Shown here: positions 38,416 to 46,536 of the stretch, one piece after another
How the letters are laid out: every line of letters starts with the position of its first letter
How positions within the stretch are numbered: position 1 is the first letter of the stretch
The notes under the pieces: generated by a model
What the model saw: the letters and a program-made list of their open reading frames with translations, nothing else
Told to the model about the DNA's origin: nothing
Databases searched by the model: none
Made by a program: the position numbers and the translations under genes
Source of the DNA: Aquimarina sp. ERC-38
GTDB lineage: Bacteria > Bacteroidota > Bacteroidia > Flavobacteriales > Flavobacteriaceae
Direction of reading: 5' to 3'
Length of the DNA stretch: 64,000 nt
Assembly: GCF_026222555.1 (NCBI RefSeq)
Contig: NZ_CP098511.1
Span: 2,523,501-2,587,500 of the forward strand

Positions 38416-40302
38416 TTACTTAATCATTTCAAAACTTCTTTGAACAAAATTAGTTAACTCTTCACCCTTTAATAAGTTTTGAGAAAGTCTTGCTAAATCC
38501 AGCGACTGTTTGATCAACCTTTCTTTTTTCTTATCAGTTTTAGTTTCTCTGATTTGTCCGATCAATTCATGATTCGTATTTACAATAAGGTTATACATTT
38601 CAGGCATTCCCCCCATACCAAACATACCGCCACCGCCGGTTTGCTGCATCTCTTTCATTCTACGCATAAATTCCGGTTGGGTGATCATAAAAGGAGCTGC
38701 ATTGCTATCCATAGCTTCTAATTGTACCGTATATTTTTCTTTAGGAATTACTTTCTCAAGATCTTCTTTTAAAGCCTCTTTTTCTTCATCAGATAATTTA
38801 GAGATAGCCGTATCTTCCTTTTTGATCAAATTATCTACATGATCAGAATCTACTCGTACAAAAGAAATTTTCTCTTTACTGGTTTCTAATTTCTGAATTA
38901 AGTGAGAAACAATTGGTGAGTCTAGCAACAGCACTTCATATCCTTTATCCTTTGCCGCACTAATATAGGAGTGTTGTTCATCCTTATCAGAGGCATAAAG
39001 AATAATGGTTTTTTCATCTTTGTCAGTCTGATTTTCTTTGATTTTGTCCATCAATTCCTCATACGTAAAGTAGGTATTATCAACAGTAGGATACAATGCA
39101 AATTTATCTGCCTTTTCAAAGAATTTATCTTCTGATAACATCCCGTATTCAATAACAATCTTGATGTCATTCCATTTTTTCTCGTAATCTTCCCGGCTGT
39201 TTTTGAATAGCGAACTTAATTTATCGGCTACCTTACGAGTAATATAACTGGAAATCTTTTTTACATTTCCATCAGCTTGTAAATAAGAACGAGAGACGTT
39301 TAAAGGAATATCAGGAGAATCAATCACCCCACGTAGCATGGTTAAGAATTCCGGAACAATACCTTCTACATTATCAGTTACAAAAACCTGGTTCTGATAA
39401 AGTTGAATTTTGTCCTTTTGAATATTCATATCCTGTCCCATCTTAGGGAAATAAAGAATCCCGGTAAGGTTAAACGGATAGTCAACATTTAAATGAATAT
39501 GAAATAAAGGCTCCTCAAACTGCATTGGGTACAATTCCCGGTAGAAACTTTTGTAATCCTCATCCTTTAAGTCCGTAGGTTGCTTTGTCCAGGCGGGTTC
39601 CGGGTTATTAATTATATTATCTACCTCTTGTGTAGGAGCAGGATCTTCTTCTTTTGCATCTTCCGGCTTTGGTAAAGTTTCGGTTTTAGTACCAAACTTG
39701 ATAGGAATTGGCATAAATTTATTATACTTCACCAATAACTCCCGTATCTTACTTTCTTCCAGGAATTCGACTTCATCCTCTGCGATATGAAGAATAATTT
39801 CAGTTCCTCTTTCTTTTTTATCAGACTCTTCAATAGTATAAGAAGGAGAACCATCACATATCCAATGTACGGCAGGTTCCTCTTTAAAGGATTTGGTAAT
39901 AATTTCCACCTTTTCCGCAACCATAAAGGCAGAATAAAAACCAAGTCCGAAGTGACCGATAATACCTGAATCTTTTGCGGAATCTTTATATTTTTCAAGG
40001 AACTCTTCAGCACCCGAAAAAGCAACCTGATTGATGTATTTTTCAACTTCTTCACCTGTCATTCCGATCCCCTGATCGATGACGTGTAGAGTTTTATTTT
40101 CTTTATCTATTTTAACTTCGATTCGTGGATTACCGTATTCTACACTAGCTTCCCCTATACTTGTCAAATGTTTTAACTTTAAAGTTGCATCCGTAGCATT
40201 CGAAATTAATTCCCGTAAAAAGATTTCGTGGTCAGAATACAAAAACTTCTTGATCAACGGAAAAATATTTTCTACCGATACATTAATACTTCCTGTGGCC
40301 AT
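38416..40302 (-). CDS. htpG: Chaperone HtpG (Hsp90)
   Basis: ATP-dependent chaperone, 628 residues, the normal length for the family. The N-terminal GHKL ATPase includes SNATDATLKLKHL, DQGIGMT and a lid region with GHFGLGFYSAFMVA. The middle domain includes NVSRSYLQADGNVKKISSYI, and the C-terminal dimerisation domain is present. The MGM-rich segment (GGGGMFGMGGMP) near 545-560 is common in Bacteroidota HtpG. It is divergent from the TetR-type gene and has a possible sigma-54-like promoter. Confidence 0.97.
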   Translation of the reverse strand: MATGSINVSVENIFPLIKKFLYSDHEIFLRELISNATDATLKLKHLTSIGEASVEYGNPRIEVKIDKENKTLHVIDQGIGMTGEEVEKYINQVAFSGAEEFLEKYKDSAKDSGIIGHFGLGFYSAFMVAEKVEIITKSFKEEPAVHWICDGSPSYTIEESDKKERGTEIILHIAEDEVEFLEESKIRELLVKYNKFMPIPIKFGTKTETLPKPEDAKEEDPAPTQEVDNIINNPEPAWTKQPTDLKDEDYKSFYRELYPMQFEEPLFHIHLNVDYPFNLTGILYFPKMGQDMNIQKDKIQLYQNQVFVTDNVEGIVPEFLTMLRGVIDSPDIPLNVSRSYLQADGNVKKISSYITRKVADKLSSLFKNSREDYEKKWNDIKIVIEYGMLSEDKFFEKADKFALYPTVDNTYFTYEELMDKIKENQTDKDEKTIILYASDKDEQHSYISAAKDKGYEVLLLDSPIVSHLIQKLETSKEKISFVRVDSDHVDNLIKKEDTAISKLSDEEKEALKEDLEKVIPKEKYTVQLEAMDSNAAPFMITQPEFMRRMKEMQQTGGGGMFGMGGMPEMYNLIVNTNHELIGQIRETKTDKKKERLIKQSLDLARLSQNLLKGEELTNFVQRSFEMIK

Positions 40303-40340
40303 TATTTTTAATTTTTAGAATTATCATTTTCTCGTTAAAG

Positions 40341-40380
40341 TCAAAAAAAGTACCAATACAACCAATATGACAAACTGACA
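40341..40380 (-). promoter_or_regulatory. Possible stress promoter of htpG (sigma-54-like)
   Basis: Read on the - strand, TTGGTACTTTTTTTGA (40356-40341) resembles a -24/-12 element: GG and GA are 10 bases apart, where the consensus has GG and GC. An incomplete TGTCA repeat (TGTCAGTTTGTCA, 40380-40368) lies just upstream, where an activator could bind. Motif-based, low certainty. Confidence 0.35.
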
Positions 40381-40441
40381 TTTTTGTAAATTATACGTTT
40401 CTAAAATCTTGTAAGACAGGAAGAAGTTTAACATTTATTTT

Positions 40442-40484
40442 GTTTAAGTATTTTTTATAAATATTAAACAAAAACGTATATTTG
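40442..40484 (+). promoter_or_regulatory. Promoter with operator-like inverted repeat before the TetR-type gene
   Basis: TATATTTG at 40477-40484 fits TAnnTTTG and is 17 bases before the ATG. Upstream, at 40442-40469, GTTTAAGTATTT faces AAATATTAAAC: a palindrome with a one-base bulge spanning the -33 region. This is a natural site for autorepression by the TetR-type protein it precedes. Confidence 0.5.
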
Positions 40485-40501
40485 TATCAAATAATAAGTG
40501 A

Positions 40502-41167
40502 ATGGCTGGTACAAAAGCAAAGAAAACGGAAAAGGTTGATAAGAAATGGATTGTTTCTCGTTTTATGCATTTTACCCTGGAGCATGACGGGTATCCATCC
40601 TCTGTTTATAAATTTTGTAAAGCAGAAAAGATTGAAGAAGAAGCGTTTTACAAATATTTTGGGAGTATAGAGCGAGCAAAACAAGGCGTTTGGGAAGTAT
40701 TTTTTACCAATGCCATGGATGTTATGAACGCTAATAAGGAGTATCAGGATTTTTCGAGTCGCGAGAAGATGCTTACTTTTTTCTATACGTATTTTGAACT
40801 CCTTACTTTAAATAGAAGCTATATTTTACTGGCTTCATCTCAAGGTGAACAGCCTTTGAAGAACTTAGAGCAATTAAAAACGCTGCGACGACACGTCAAA
40901 AGTTTTGCAGCGGACCTAATTGAGGATGATAATCAGGATAAACAATTTGCTTTAATTAAAAATCCGGTTGCCATTTTTTCTGAAGGAGCCTGGTTACAGT
41001 TTTTGTTCCTATTAAATTTTTGGAGAAAAGATAATTCTGCTGGTTTTGAACAAACCGATGTAGCCATTGAAAAATCGGTAAATACCATATTTGATGTTTT
41101 TGATAATACTCCTTTAAATAATGTATTGGATTTCGGAAAATTTCTCTGGCAACAAAGATCGATGTAA
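40502..41167 (+). CDS. TetR-type transcriptional regulator
   Basis: 221 residues. The N-terminal helical region (about 18-65: WIVSRFMHFTLEHDGYPSSVYKFCKAEKIEEEAFYKYF) is laid out like a TetR DNA-binding domain with a degenerate helix-turn-helix. The C-terminal part is all-helical, suited to ligand binding and dimerisation. It is followed after 33 bases by an ABC1-kinase gene, so the two likely form an operon, a pairing common in Flavobacteriia. The ligand is unknown. Confidence 0.78.
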   Translation: MAGTKAKKTEKVDKKWIVSRFMHFTLEHDGYPSSVYKFCKAEKIEEEAFYKYFGSIERAKQGVWEVFFTNAMDVMNANKEYQDFSSREKMLTFFYTYFELLTLNRSYILLASSQGEQPLKNLEQLKTLRRHVKSFAADLIEDDNQDKQFALIKNPVAIFSEGAWLQFLFLLNFWRKDNSAGFEQTDVAIEKSVNTIFDVFDNTPLNNVLDFGKFLWQQRSM

Positions 41168-41200
41168 GGAATCAAATTTAATAAGGACTAAAAAGTAAGA

Positions 41201-42508
41201 ATGAAAACTTTAGATAAAATACCAACTTCAAAACTAGGGCGTACTACTGAGTTAGTAAAGACCGGAGTAAAAATAGGTGGAAATTATCTAAAATATTATA
41301 GTAAGAAGGCGGTTAACGGGAATGTAAGTAGGGATGAATTAAATGAAGATAATGCTGCTGATATTTATGACGGATTAAAAAACTTAAAAGGAAGTGCGTT
41401 AAAGGTTGCTCAAATGTTGAGTATGGAAAAAAATATACTTCCAAGCGCATATGTGGAGAAGTTTTCTTTATCACAATTCAGTGTTCCTCCTTTATCAGCC
41501 CCTTTAGTAAGAAAAACATTTAAAAGATATCTGGGTTCATACCCTGAACAAATATATGATACGTTTGCAACTCAATCTATAAATGCCGCGAGTATCGGTC
41601 AGGTACATAAAGCGACTAAGGATGGGAAAAAACTTGCTGTGAAAATCCAATACCCCGGAGTTGCAGACAGTATTAGTTCTGACCTGGCGATGGTAAAACC
41701 CATCGCCACCAGAATGTTTAACTTAAAAGGAAAGGATTCTGAAAAGTACTTTAAAGAATTAGAAGATAAGTTACTTGAAGAAACAGATTATAATCTGGAA
41801 CTGAAACAAAGTCAGGAAATCACCGAGGCTTGTTCGATTATACCAAATTTAAAATTTCCTAAGTATTATCCGGAATTGTCAGGGGAGCGAATTCTCACGA
41901 TGGACTGGATGGAAGGGAAGCATCTTAGTGAATTTGCTGAGAGCAATACGGATCAGGACGCTGCTAATAAAGTAGGACAAACTTTATGGGACTTTTATAT
42001 GTTCCAGATGCATAAATTGAAAGCAGTACATGCAGATCCGCATCCCGGTAATTTTTTAGTGGATTGTGAAAATAATCTGATTGCTATAGATTTTGGATGT
42101 ATAAAAAGAATTCCGGATGCATTTTATACACCGTATTTTGAACTGGCGGTAAAAGAAAATATTGATAATCCGGATTTTTTCAGGCAAAAGATGTTTGAAC
42201 TTGAAATTTTGCTGGAGAATGATTCAAAGAAAGATCAGGAGTTTTTTACCGAGTTATTCTATGAGATGTTGTCATTGTTTACTTCACCCTTTAATAGCGA
42301 ATTTTTTGATTTTGAAGATGCTACCTTTTGGGATAAGATATCAGAATTGAGTGAGAAATATACGAATGATACCGAATTACGAAAGATGAACGGAAATAGG
42401 GGAAGTAAGCACTTTCTCTATATTAACCGAACTTTCTTTGGATTATATAATTTATTACATGACTTGAAAGCAAAGGTTCATGTAAAACAATATCAAAAGT
42501 ACCTATGA
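41201..42508 (+). CDS. ABC1/UbiB family atypical kinase-like protein
   Basis: 435 residues. The family landmarks are present: KGSALKVAQMLSME near the start (the KxGQ-like region), the ATP-binding lysine in LAVKIQYPGVADSI, HADPHPGNFLVD (catalytic loop) and AIDFGCIKRIP (metal site). The family includes UbiB and Coq8, needed for quinone synthesis; flavobacteria use menaquinone, so the role here is open. No C-terminal membrane helices are obvious. Partner of the upstream TetR-type gene. Confidence 0.9.
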   Translation: MKTLDKIPTSKLGRTTELVKTGVKIGGNYLKYYSKKAVNGNVSRDELNEDNAADIYDGLKNLKGSALKVAQMLSMEKNILPSAYVEKFSLSQFSVPPLSAPLVRKTFKRYLGSYPEQIYDTFATQSINAASIGQVHKATKDGKKLAVKIQYPGVADSISSDLAMVKPIATRMFNLKGKDSEKYFKELEDKLLEETDYNLELKQSQEITEACSIIPNLKFPKYYPELSGERILTMDWMEGKHLSEFAESNTDQDAANKVGQTLWDFYMFQMHKLKAVHADPHPGNFLVDCENNLIAIDFGCIKRIPDAFYTPYFELAVKENIDNPDFFRQKMFELEILLENDSKKDQEFFTELFYEMLSLFTSPFNSEFFDFEDATFWDKISELSEKYTNDTELRKMNGNRGSKHFLYINRTFFGLYNLLHDLKAKVHVKQYQKYL

Positions 42509-42865
42509 TCGGTCACTCGACCGGTTAGGTTGTTTATTTATTGGTTAGGTTGTTAGAAAGGTGTGCTGTGGTTGGCGCACCTTTCGCTTTTTCATGAAGA
42601 AGTAAGTTGATTTATTATGCACGCATATATTATCAAGGTATTTTTCTTCAGCAACTCTTATGGAATTTCTATCTTTCACAACTTTATTTAACTATCAAAC
42701 AATTTAAAGCACCAAGACTTATTTTAAATTTTAATAGCATCTAATCAGTTGAAAGTAAAGAGATTTTACACTTACTATTAGGAAGTGCCTCTTTTTCTCC
42801 AAGCTCGTGATTTGATAAGCTAAAATTTATTCTAAGACATTTGTTAAGACTTACTTATAAAATTT
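42509..42865 (+). other. Intergenic region between ABC1 kinase and FabH-like genes
   Basis: 357 bases without a gene. Present are a small perfect hairpin CGGTC/GACCG (42510-42523), the phrase GGTTAGGTTGTT twice (near 42522 and 42543), and a terminator at 42556. AT-rich sequence follows up to the FabH-like start, with no convincing TAnnTTTG promoter. Confidence 0.5.
42556..42595 (+). terminator. Terminator after the ABC1 kinase gene
   Basis: GAAAGGTGTGC (42556-42566) pairs with GCGCACCTTTC (42575-42585) with one G-T pair, followed by GCTTTTT. Rho-independent terminator. Confidence 0.8.
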
Positions 42866-43885
42866 ATGTTATATACTTCAAGAATAACCGGATTAGGAAG
42901 TTACGTACCGGAAAACGTAGTTACTAATGATGATCTATCCAAAATAATGGATACTAACGATGCCTGGATTCAGGAAAGAACCGGTATTAAAGAACGCAGA
43001 CATATTAAGAAAGGAGATGGCAACAGCACTTCTATTATGGGAGTTAAAGCAGCTAAAATTGCTATAGAAAGAGCAAACCTAACAAAGGATGATATTGATC
43101 TTATCATTTTTGCCACACTAAGTCCGGATATGTATTTTCCAGGTGGGGGCGTTCGGGTGCAGGATATGTTAGAAATGGGTACCGTACCTGCCCTGGATGT
43201 AAGAAATCAATGTAGTGGTTTTATCTATTCTCTATCTGTTGCTGATCAATTTATTAAAACAGGTATGTACAGACATATATTGATTATCGGTAGTGAAAAC
43301 CATAGCGGAGGTCTGGATATGACTACTCGTGGTCGATCTGTTTCGGTAATCTTTGGAGATGGGGCAGGGGCAGCTGTATTATCCAGAAATGAAGAAGAGA
43401 ATGGTAACGGAATTTTATCTACACATCTACATAGTGAAGGGGCTTATGCTAAAGAATTAGCTCTGGAGGGACCAAATACAGGACAATGGGTACCGGAACT
43501 GGCAGAAACAATCAATCCTGACCAGGAGCAGATACCTTACTTCCCGTATATGAACGGTCAATTCGTATTTAAAAATGCAGTAGTTCGTTTTACAGAAGTA
43601 ATTCAGGAAGGGCTTCAAAAAAACCATTTACAGTCTACGGATATTGATATGTTGATACCACATCAGGCCAATCTACGTATTTCTCAATTTGTTCAAAAAC
43701 AATTTAAACTGTCAGATGATCAGGTATTCAATAATATCCATAAATATGGCAATACTACGGCAGCTTCAATCCCTATAGCGTTGACAGAAGCCTGGGAGGC
43801 TGGAAAAATAAAAGAAGGGGATACGGTAGTACTTGCTGCCTTCGGGAGTGGGTTTACCTGGGGAAGTGCTATTATAAAATGGTAA
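42866..43885 (+). CDS. Beta-ketoacyl-ACP synthase III-like protein (FabH-type)
   Basis: 339 residues, thiolase fold. The Cys-His-Asn triad is C116 (NQCSGFIYS), H266 (IPHQANLRI) and N296 (KYGNTTAAS), as in FabH. The sequence begins with the normal TSRITGLGSYVPENVVTND. It is monocistronic and away from other fab genes, so it may be a second FabH copy or one with a special substrate; flavobacteria usually have more than one. I leave the symbol empty. Confidence 0.9.
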   Translation: MLYTSRITGLGSYVPENVVTNDDLSKIMDTNDAWIQERTGIKERRHIKKGDGNSTSIMGVKAAKIAIERANLTKDDIDLIIFATLSPDMYFPGGGVRVQDMLEMGTVPALDVRNQCSGFIYSLSVADQFIKTGMYRHILIIGSENHSGGLDMTTRGRSVSVIFGDGAGAAVLSRNEEENGNGILSTHLHSEGAYAKELALEGPNTGQWVPELAETINPDQEQIPYFPYMNGQFVFKNAVVRFTEVIQEGLQKNHLQSTDIDMLIPHQANLRISQFVQKQFKLSDDQVFNNIHKYGNTTAASIPIALTEAWEAGKIKEGDTVVLAAFGSGFTWGSAIIKW

Positions 43886-43890
43886 AAAAA

Positions 43891-43916
43891 AATCGCGAAG
43901 TTTTTACTTCGCGATT
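43891..43916. terminator. Hairpin after the FabH-like gene
   Basis: AATCGCGAAGT (43891-43901), loop TTTT, ACTTCGCGATT (43906-43916). A run of eight A precedes it and no T-run follows. It would thus work best as a terminator for leftward transcription, though it lies right behind a rightward gene. It may act only as a 3' stability hairpin. Confidence 0.55.
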
Positions 43917-44122
43917 GGTAACTCCCCGATAATTTTAAAGGCTAATTCAAATTTTTTCTTCGGTTATGTTTCTATATTATAGACGTATCAAAAATGAATT
44001 CGTTACAGAATTAATGATATTTTTTTAATTTTTTTGTTATCCTTAAATCCACTTAACAAAATTTTACTAATTAAACAAATATTGTGAAACCATACGTTTT
44101 TCAATTATAGGTATTTGTAGAT

Positions 44123-44150
44123 AAAAAAAGCTGCTTTTTCAAACAGCCTT
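44123..44150 (-). terminator. Terminator of the first sorting-domain protein gene
   Basis: On the - strand, GGCTGTTT, a loop, then AAAGCAGC (one bulged base), followed by seven T. It lies just after the stop of the gene ending at 44166. Confidence 0.65.
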
Positions 44151-44165
44151 TTTAAAATCGAAAAT

Positions 44166-45683
44166 TTATAGAATAATCTTTTTGGTAGTTACTGCGTTGT
44201 TATTTTCGACTTTAATTATATACAATCCTGAAGTTAAATTTACTGTCGAGATCGTTGCTTCTTTAGTTGATATTACAGCGACTCCTGATAAATTGTAAAT
44301 TTTTGCTATTCCATTAGCATTTGATATGGTAATTATTTTATCATTAGTGTTATAAATAATAGATACTTTTTCTTTTGAAGAATCTATTGGTAGCCTATTT
44401 TTTCCAAGCGTATTACATTTTACCGAAACTGGAGACACACCACGCAAACCTTTAACCGTATAGCATCCGGGCCCGTTACAGTTTGCGGTATATCTTAATT
44501 TACCAATTGGGAAACCAAGCGCACTTTCTTCATCAGGGTTAAGCTTATTGTTTTCAAATCTATTGATCAAATCCTGAGCTTGATTACAAGGTAATAGTTC
44601 AGCTAATTTTTTTCTCAACTGTGCCTTCTTTTTGTTTCCACTTGCTGTCAGACCACTAACGTGTGAATCCGGCGAAAATACTCCAGCATTGTTTTCCGCA
44701 CTACCTTCTCCGCCTTTTCTATCTACAAATCCGGCAACTATGTTTGCGGCAAAGCCTGAGTTTACAGCAATAATATTTCTAACATCAATACAACCCTGAT
44801 CAATCCTATGCGGATTTAAAAACAGTGCGGAACTTCCGTTAAAAACCCTGATTTTTCTACCCACCACTTCATCGATGGTAGCTCTTTTTGATTTTATCCC
44901 TCCCGGAATACCGGATTCCAGACGAAGCGTGATACCGCCACCGCTATTTAAATTATTGAAGAAAATTCTTTTTCCTCCTCTTACCTGTATAATACCATAG
45001 CCTGAATGATTTTTAGTAGACCTTATATTTTCTACAATTCCCCGGTAAGGTATGTTCTCTCCATTTACCCGATCCTCAGCTTCGGTTTGAGTAAATAATA
45101 ATTCGACGTTACAAAAAGTAGTATTATTATCGCTTAAATTAAAATTACCTACATAAAAGTTTTTAACACTTCTTAACTTTATAAAAGCAATTCTTCTATT
45201 TACGGCAACATCCCTAAAATCAACTGTAAACCTACCACCATTAGAGGTAATTTGCACATTTCTAACCTTTTCATTAATGGTTTTTCCCATGGTAAAAATG
45301 GTAATTTTTGGATCACTACCTGGTAACAATGGTTTTATAATAACAGATTTATCAAACTTTAAGCTCACATTATCCCTCAAATAAATATCTCTCAAATAAA
45401 TAACATTAGTTGCTGCTTTGGATTTAATATACAGCGTTCCGCCACCGCTATTACTTTCTTGATCGATTCTATTGTTTAAAGTATTAGAATCAACGATAGT
45501 TTCTTTTCCGGTAAGATTGAGTACTTCATTTGCCTTTACCCAATCATCATAAAAATAATGACTTCGATTACCAGCGGGATCTGGTGGGCAGTTTTGAGCA
45601 CATACGGTGATAGATATAAAGAGTATAAATCCGTAAAATAGGAAACAAGTTCTTTTTAAAGAACCTTTTGTTGTAGTTATCAT
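44166..45683 (-). CDS. Secreted beta-helix protein with type A sorting domain (T9SS)
   Basis: 505 residues. The signal peptide is at about 1-29 (cut near CAQNCPP). The body has beta-helix-like turns (NVIYLRDIYLRDNVSLKFDKS, RGIVENIRSTKNHSGYGIIQV). The last 75 residues form a C-terminal sorting domain: AKIYNLSGVAVIST and LTSGLYIIKVENNNAVTTKKIIL. The protein is exported across the outer membrane by the type IX system. No catalytic family is identifiable; a polysaccharide-active enzyme (lyase or carrageenase type) is possible but unsupported. It has its own promoter and terminator. A relative with the same design lies at 52383-54119. Confidence 0.82.
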   Translation of the reverse strand: MITTTKGSLKRTCFLFYGFILFISITVCAQNCPPDPAGNRSHYFYDDWVKANEVLNLTGKETIVDSNTLNNRIDQESNSGGGTLYIKSKAATNVIYLRDIYLRDNVSLKFDKSVIIKPLLPGSDPKITIFTMGKTINEKVRNVQITSNGGRFTVDFRDVAVNRRIAFIKLRSVKNFYVGNFNLSDNNTTFCNVELLFTQTEAEDRVNGENIPYRGIVENIRSTKNHSGYGIIQVRGGKRIFFNNLNSGGGITLRLESGIPGGIKSKRATIDEVVGRKIRVFNGSSALFLNPHRIDQGCIDVRNIIAVNSGFAANIVAGFVDRKGGEGSAENNAGVFSPDSHVSGLTASGNKKKAQLRKKLAELLPCNQAQDLINRFENNKLNPDEESALGFPIGKLRYTANCNGPGCYTVKGLRGVSPVSVKCNTLGKNRLPIDSSKEKVSIIYNTNDKIITISNANGIAKIYNLSGVAVISTKEATISTVNLTSGLYIIKVENNNAVTTKKIIL

Positions 45684-46173
45684 AATAAGTTGTTTGTGTA
45701 GTTATTTATCAAATATAAAAAATAACCATTACTAATTTAACTAAACAACTATCAGTTAAACATCTATACAAGCTTAAAAACCATTTGATCTTATATTCGA
45801 TAAGTACTCATTTAATTTTTTTAGAGAATGAAGACAATTTTTAACCTAACCAGATAGTCTTACCTGAACTGTAATTAATTTAATACTATAAAAGTTTTCA
45901 AATTAGTTTTAATAAAAAAAGACCGCCTTTACAGACAGTCTCTCTTTTTTATAATAATCAAACAATGCTATTAACCATCCACTATAAAAAGGTTTGATTA
46001 TTATAAGAATTAACTACTAAACTTAAATTATATAAAAAATTATTTCTATTAATATAGACGTAGTTGTTTCTAGTCAATTACACTAAAATGTGATTTTAAC
46101 AGTTCAACAAAATAATTTAACTTTTGACATTATCTTTAACTTTTTAAAACCAGTATTTTTCTTTTAAAAAAAC
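45684..46173. other. Intergenic region, 490 bases
   Basis: Between the divergent sorting-domain and CoA-binding genes. It holds the promoter of the former (45710-45717, - strand). A perfect 14-bp inverted repeat (TATAATAATCAAAC at 45950-45963 and its complement at 45992-46005, 28-base loop) is also present, preceded by a terminator-like AAAAAAAGAC...GTCTCTCTTTTTT. No reading frame with coding character was seen. Confidence 0.5.
45710..45717 (-). promoter_or_regulatory. Promoter -7 element of the first sorting-domain protein gene
   Basis: On the - strand TATATTTG (45717-45710) matches TAnnTTTG, 27 bases before the ATG at 45683. Confidence 0.5.
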
Positions 46174-46536
46174 ATGTCGAAGAAAACAGTAGTCCTGGGT
46201 GCTTCTTTAAAACCCGAACGATATTCTTATAAAGCTGTAAAAGCACTGTCTAATAATAATCACGAAGTCATTGCCATTGGTTTACGTAAAGGTGAAGTAA
46301 ACGCAGTACCGATTGTTACTGAAGAGGTTATTGAAAAAGATATTGATACGGTAAGTCTTTACTTAAACCCGGCAAGGCAGGAACAGTATTACGACTATAT
46401 TTTACAATTAAAACCTAAACGGGTAATCTTTAATCCCGGAACTGAAAATCCGGAGTTGTACAAACTATTAGATAAAAATCAAATAGAAAAAGAGATTGCT
46501 TGTACGCTAGTCTTACTTAGAACGAATCAGTATTAG
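46174..46536 (+). CDS. CoA-binding domain protein (CoA_binding_2)
   Basis: 120 residues, a single Rossmann domain of the CoA_binding_2 family: VVLGASLKPERYSYKAVKAL at the N-terminus and VIFNPGTENPELYKLL near the C-terminus. Family members bind CoA or a related nucleotide; no enzymatic role is known. Its last 24 bases overlap the 3' end of the convergent symporter gene. Confidence 0.9.
   Translation: MSKKTVVLGASLKPERYSYKAVKALSNNNHEVIAIGLRKGEVNAVPIVTEEVIEKDIDTVSLYLNPARQEQYYDYILQLKPKRVIFNPGTENPELYKLLDKNQIEKEIACTLVLLRTNQY

Noticed and set aside
44166..45683. Iota-carrageenase (GH82) identity for the beta-helix protein
   Set aside because: Only the length and general fold agree; no family motif could be recognised, so no enzyme name is given.
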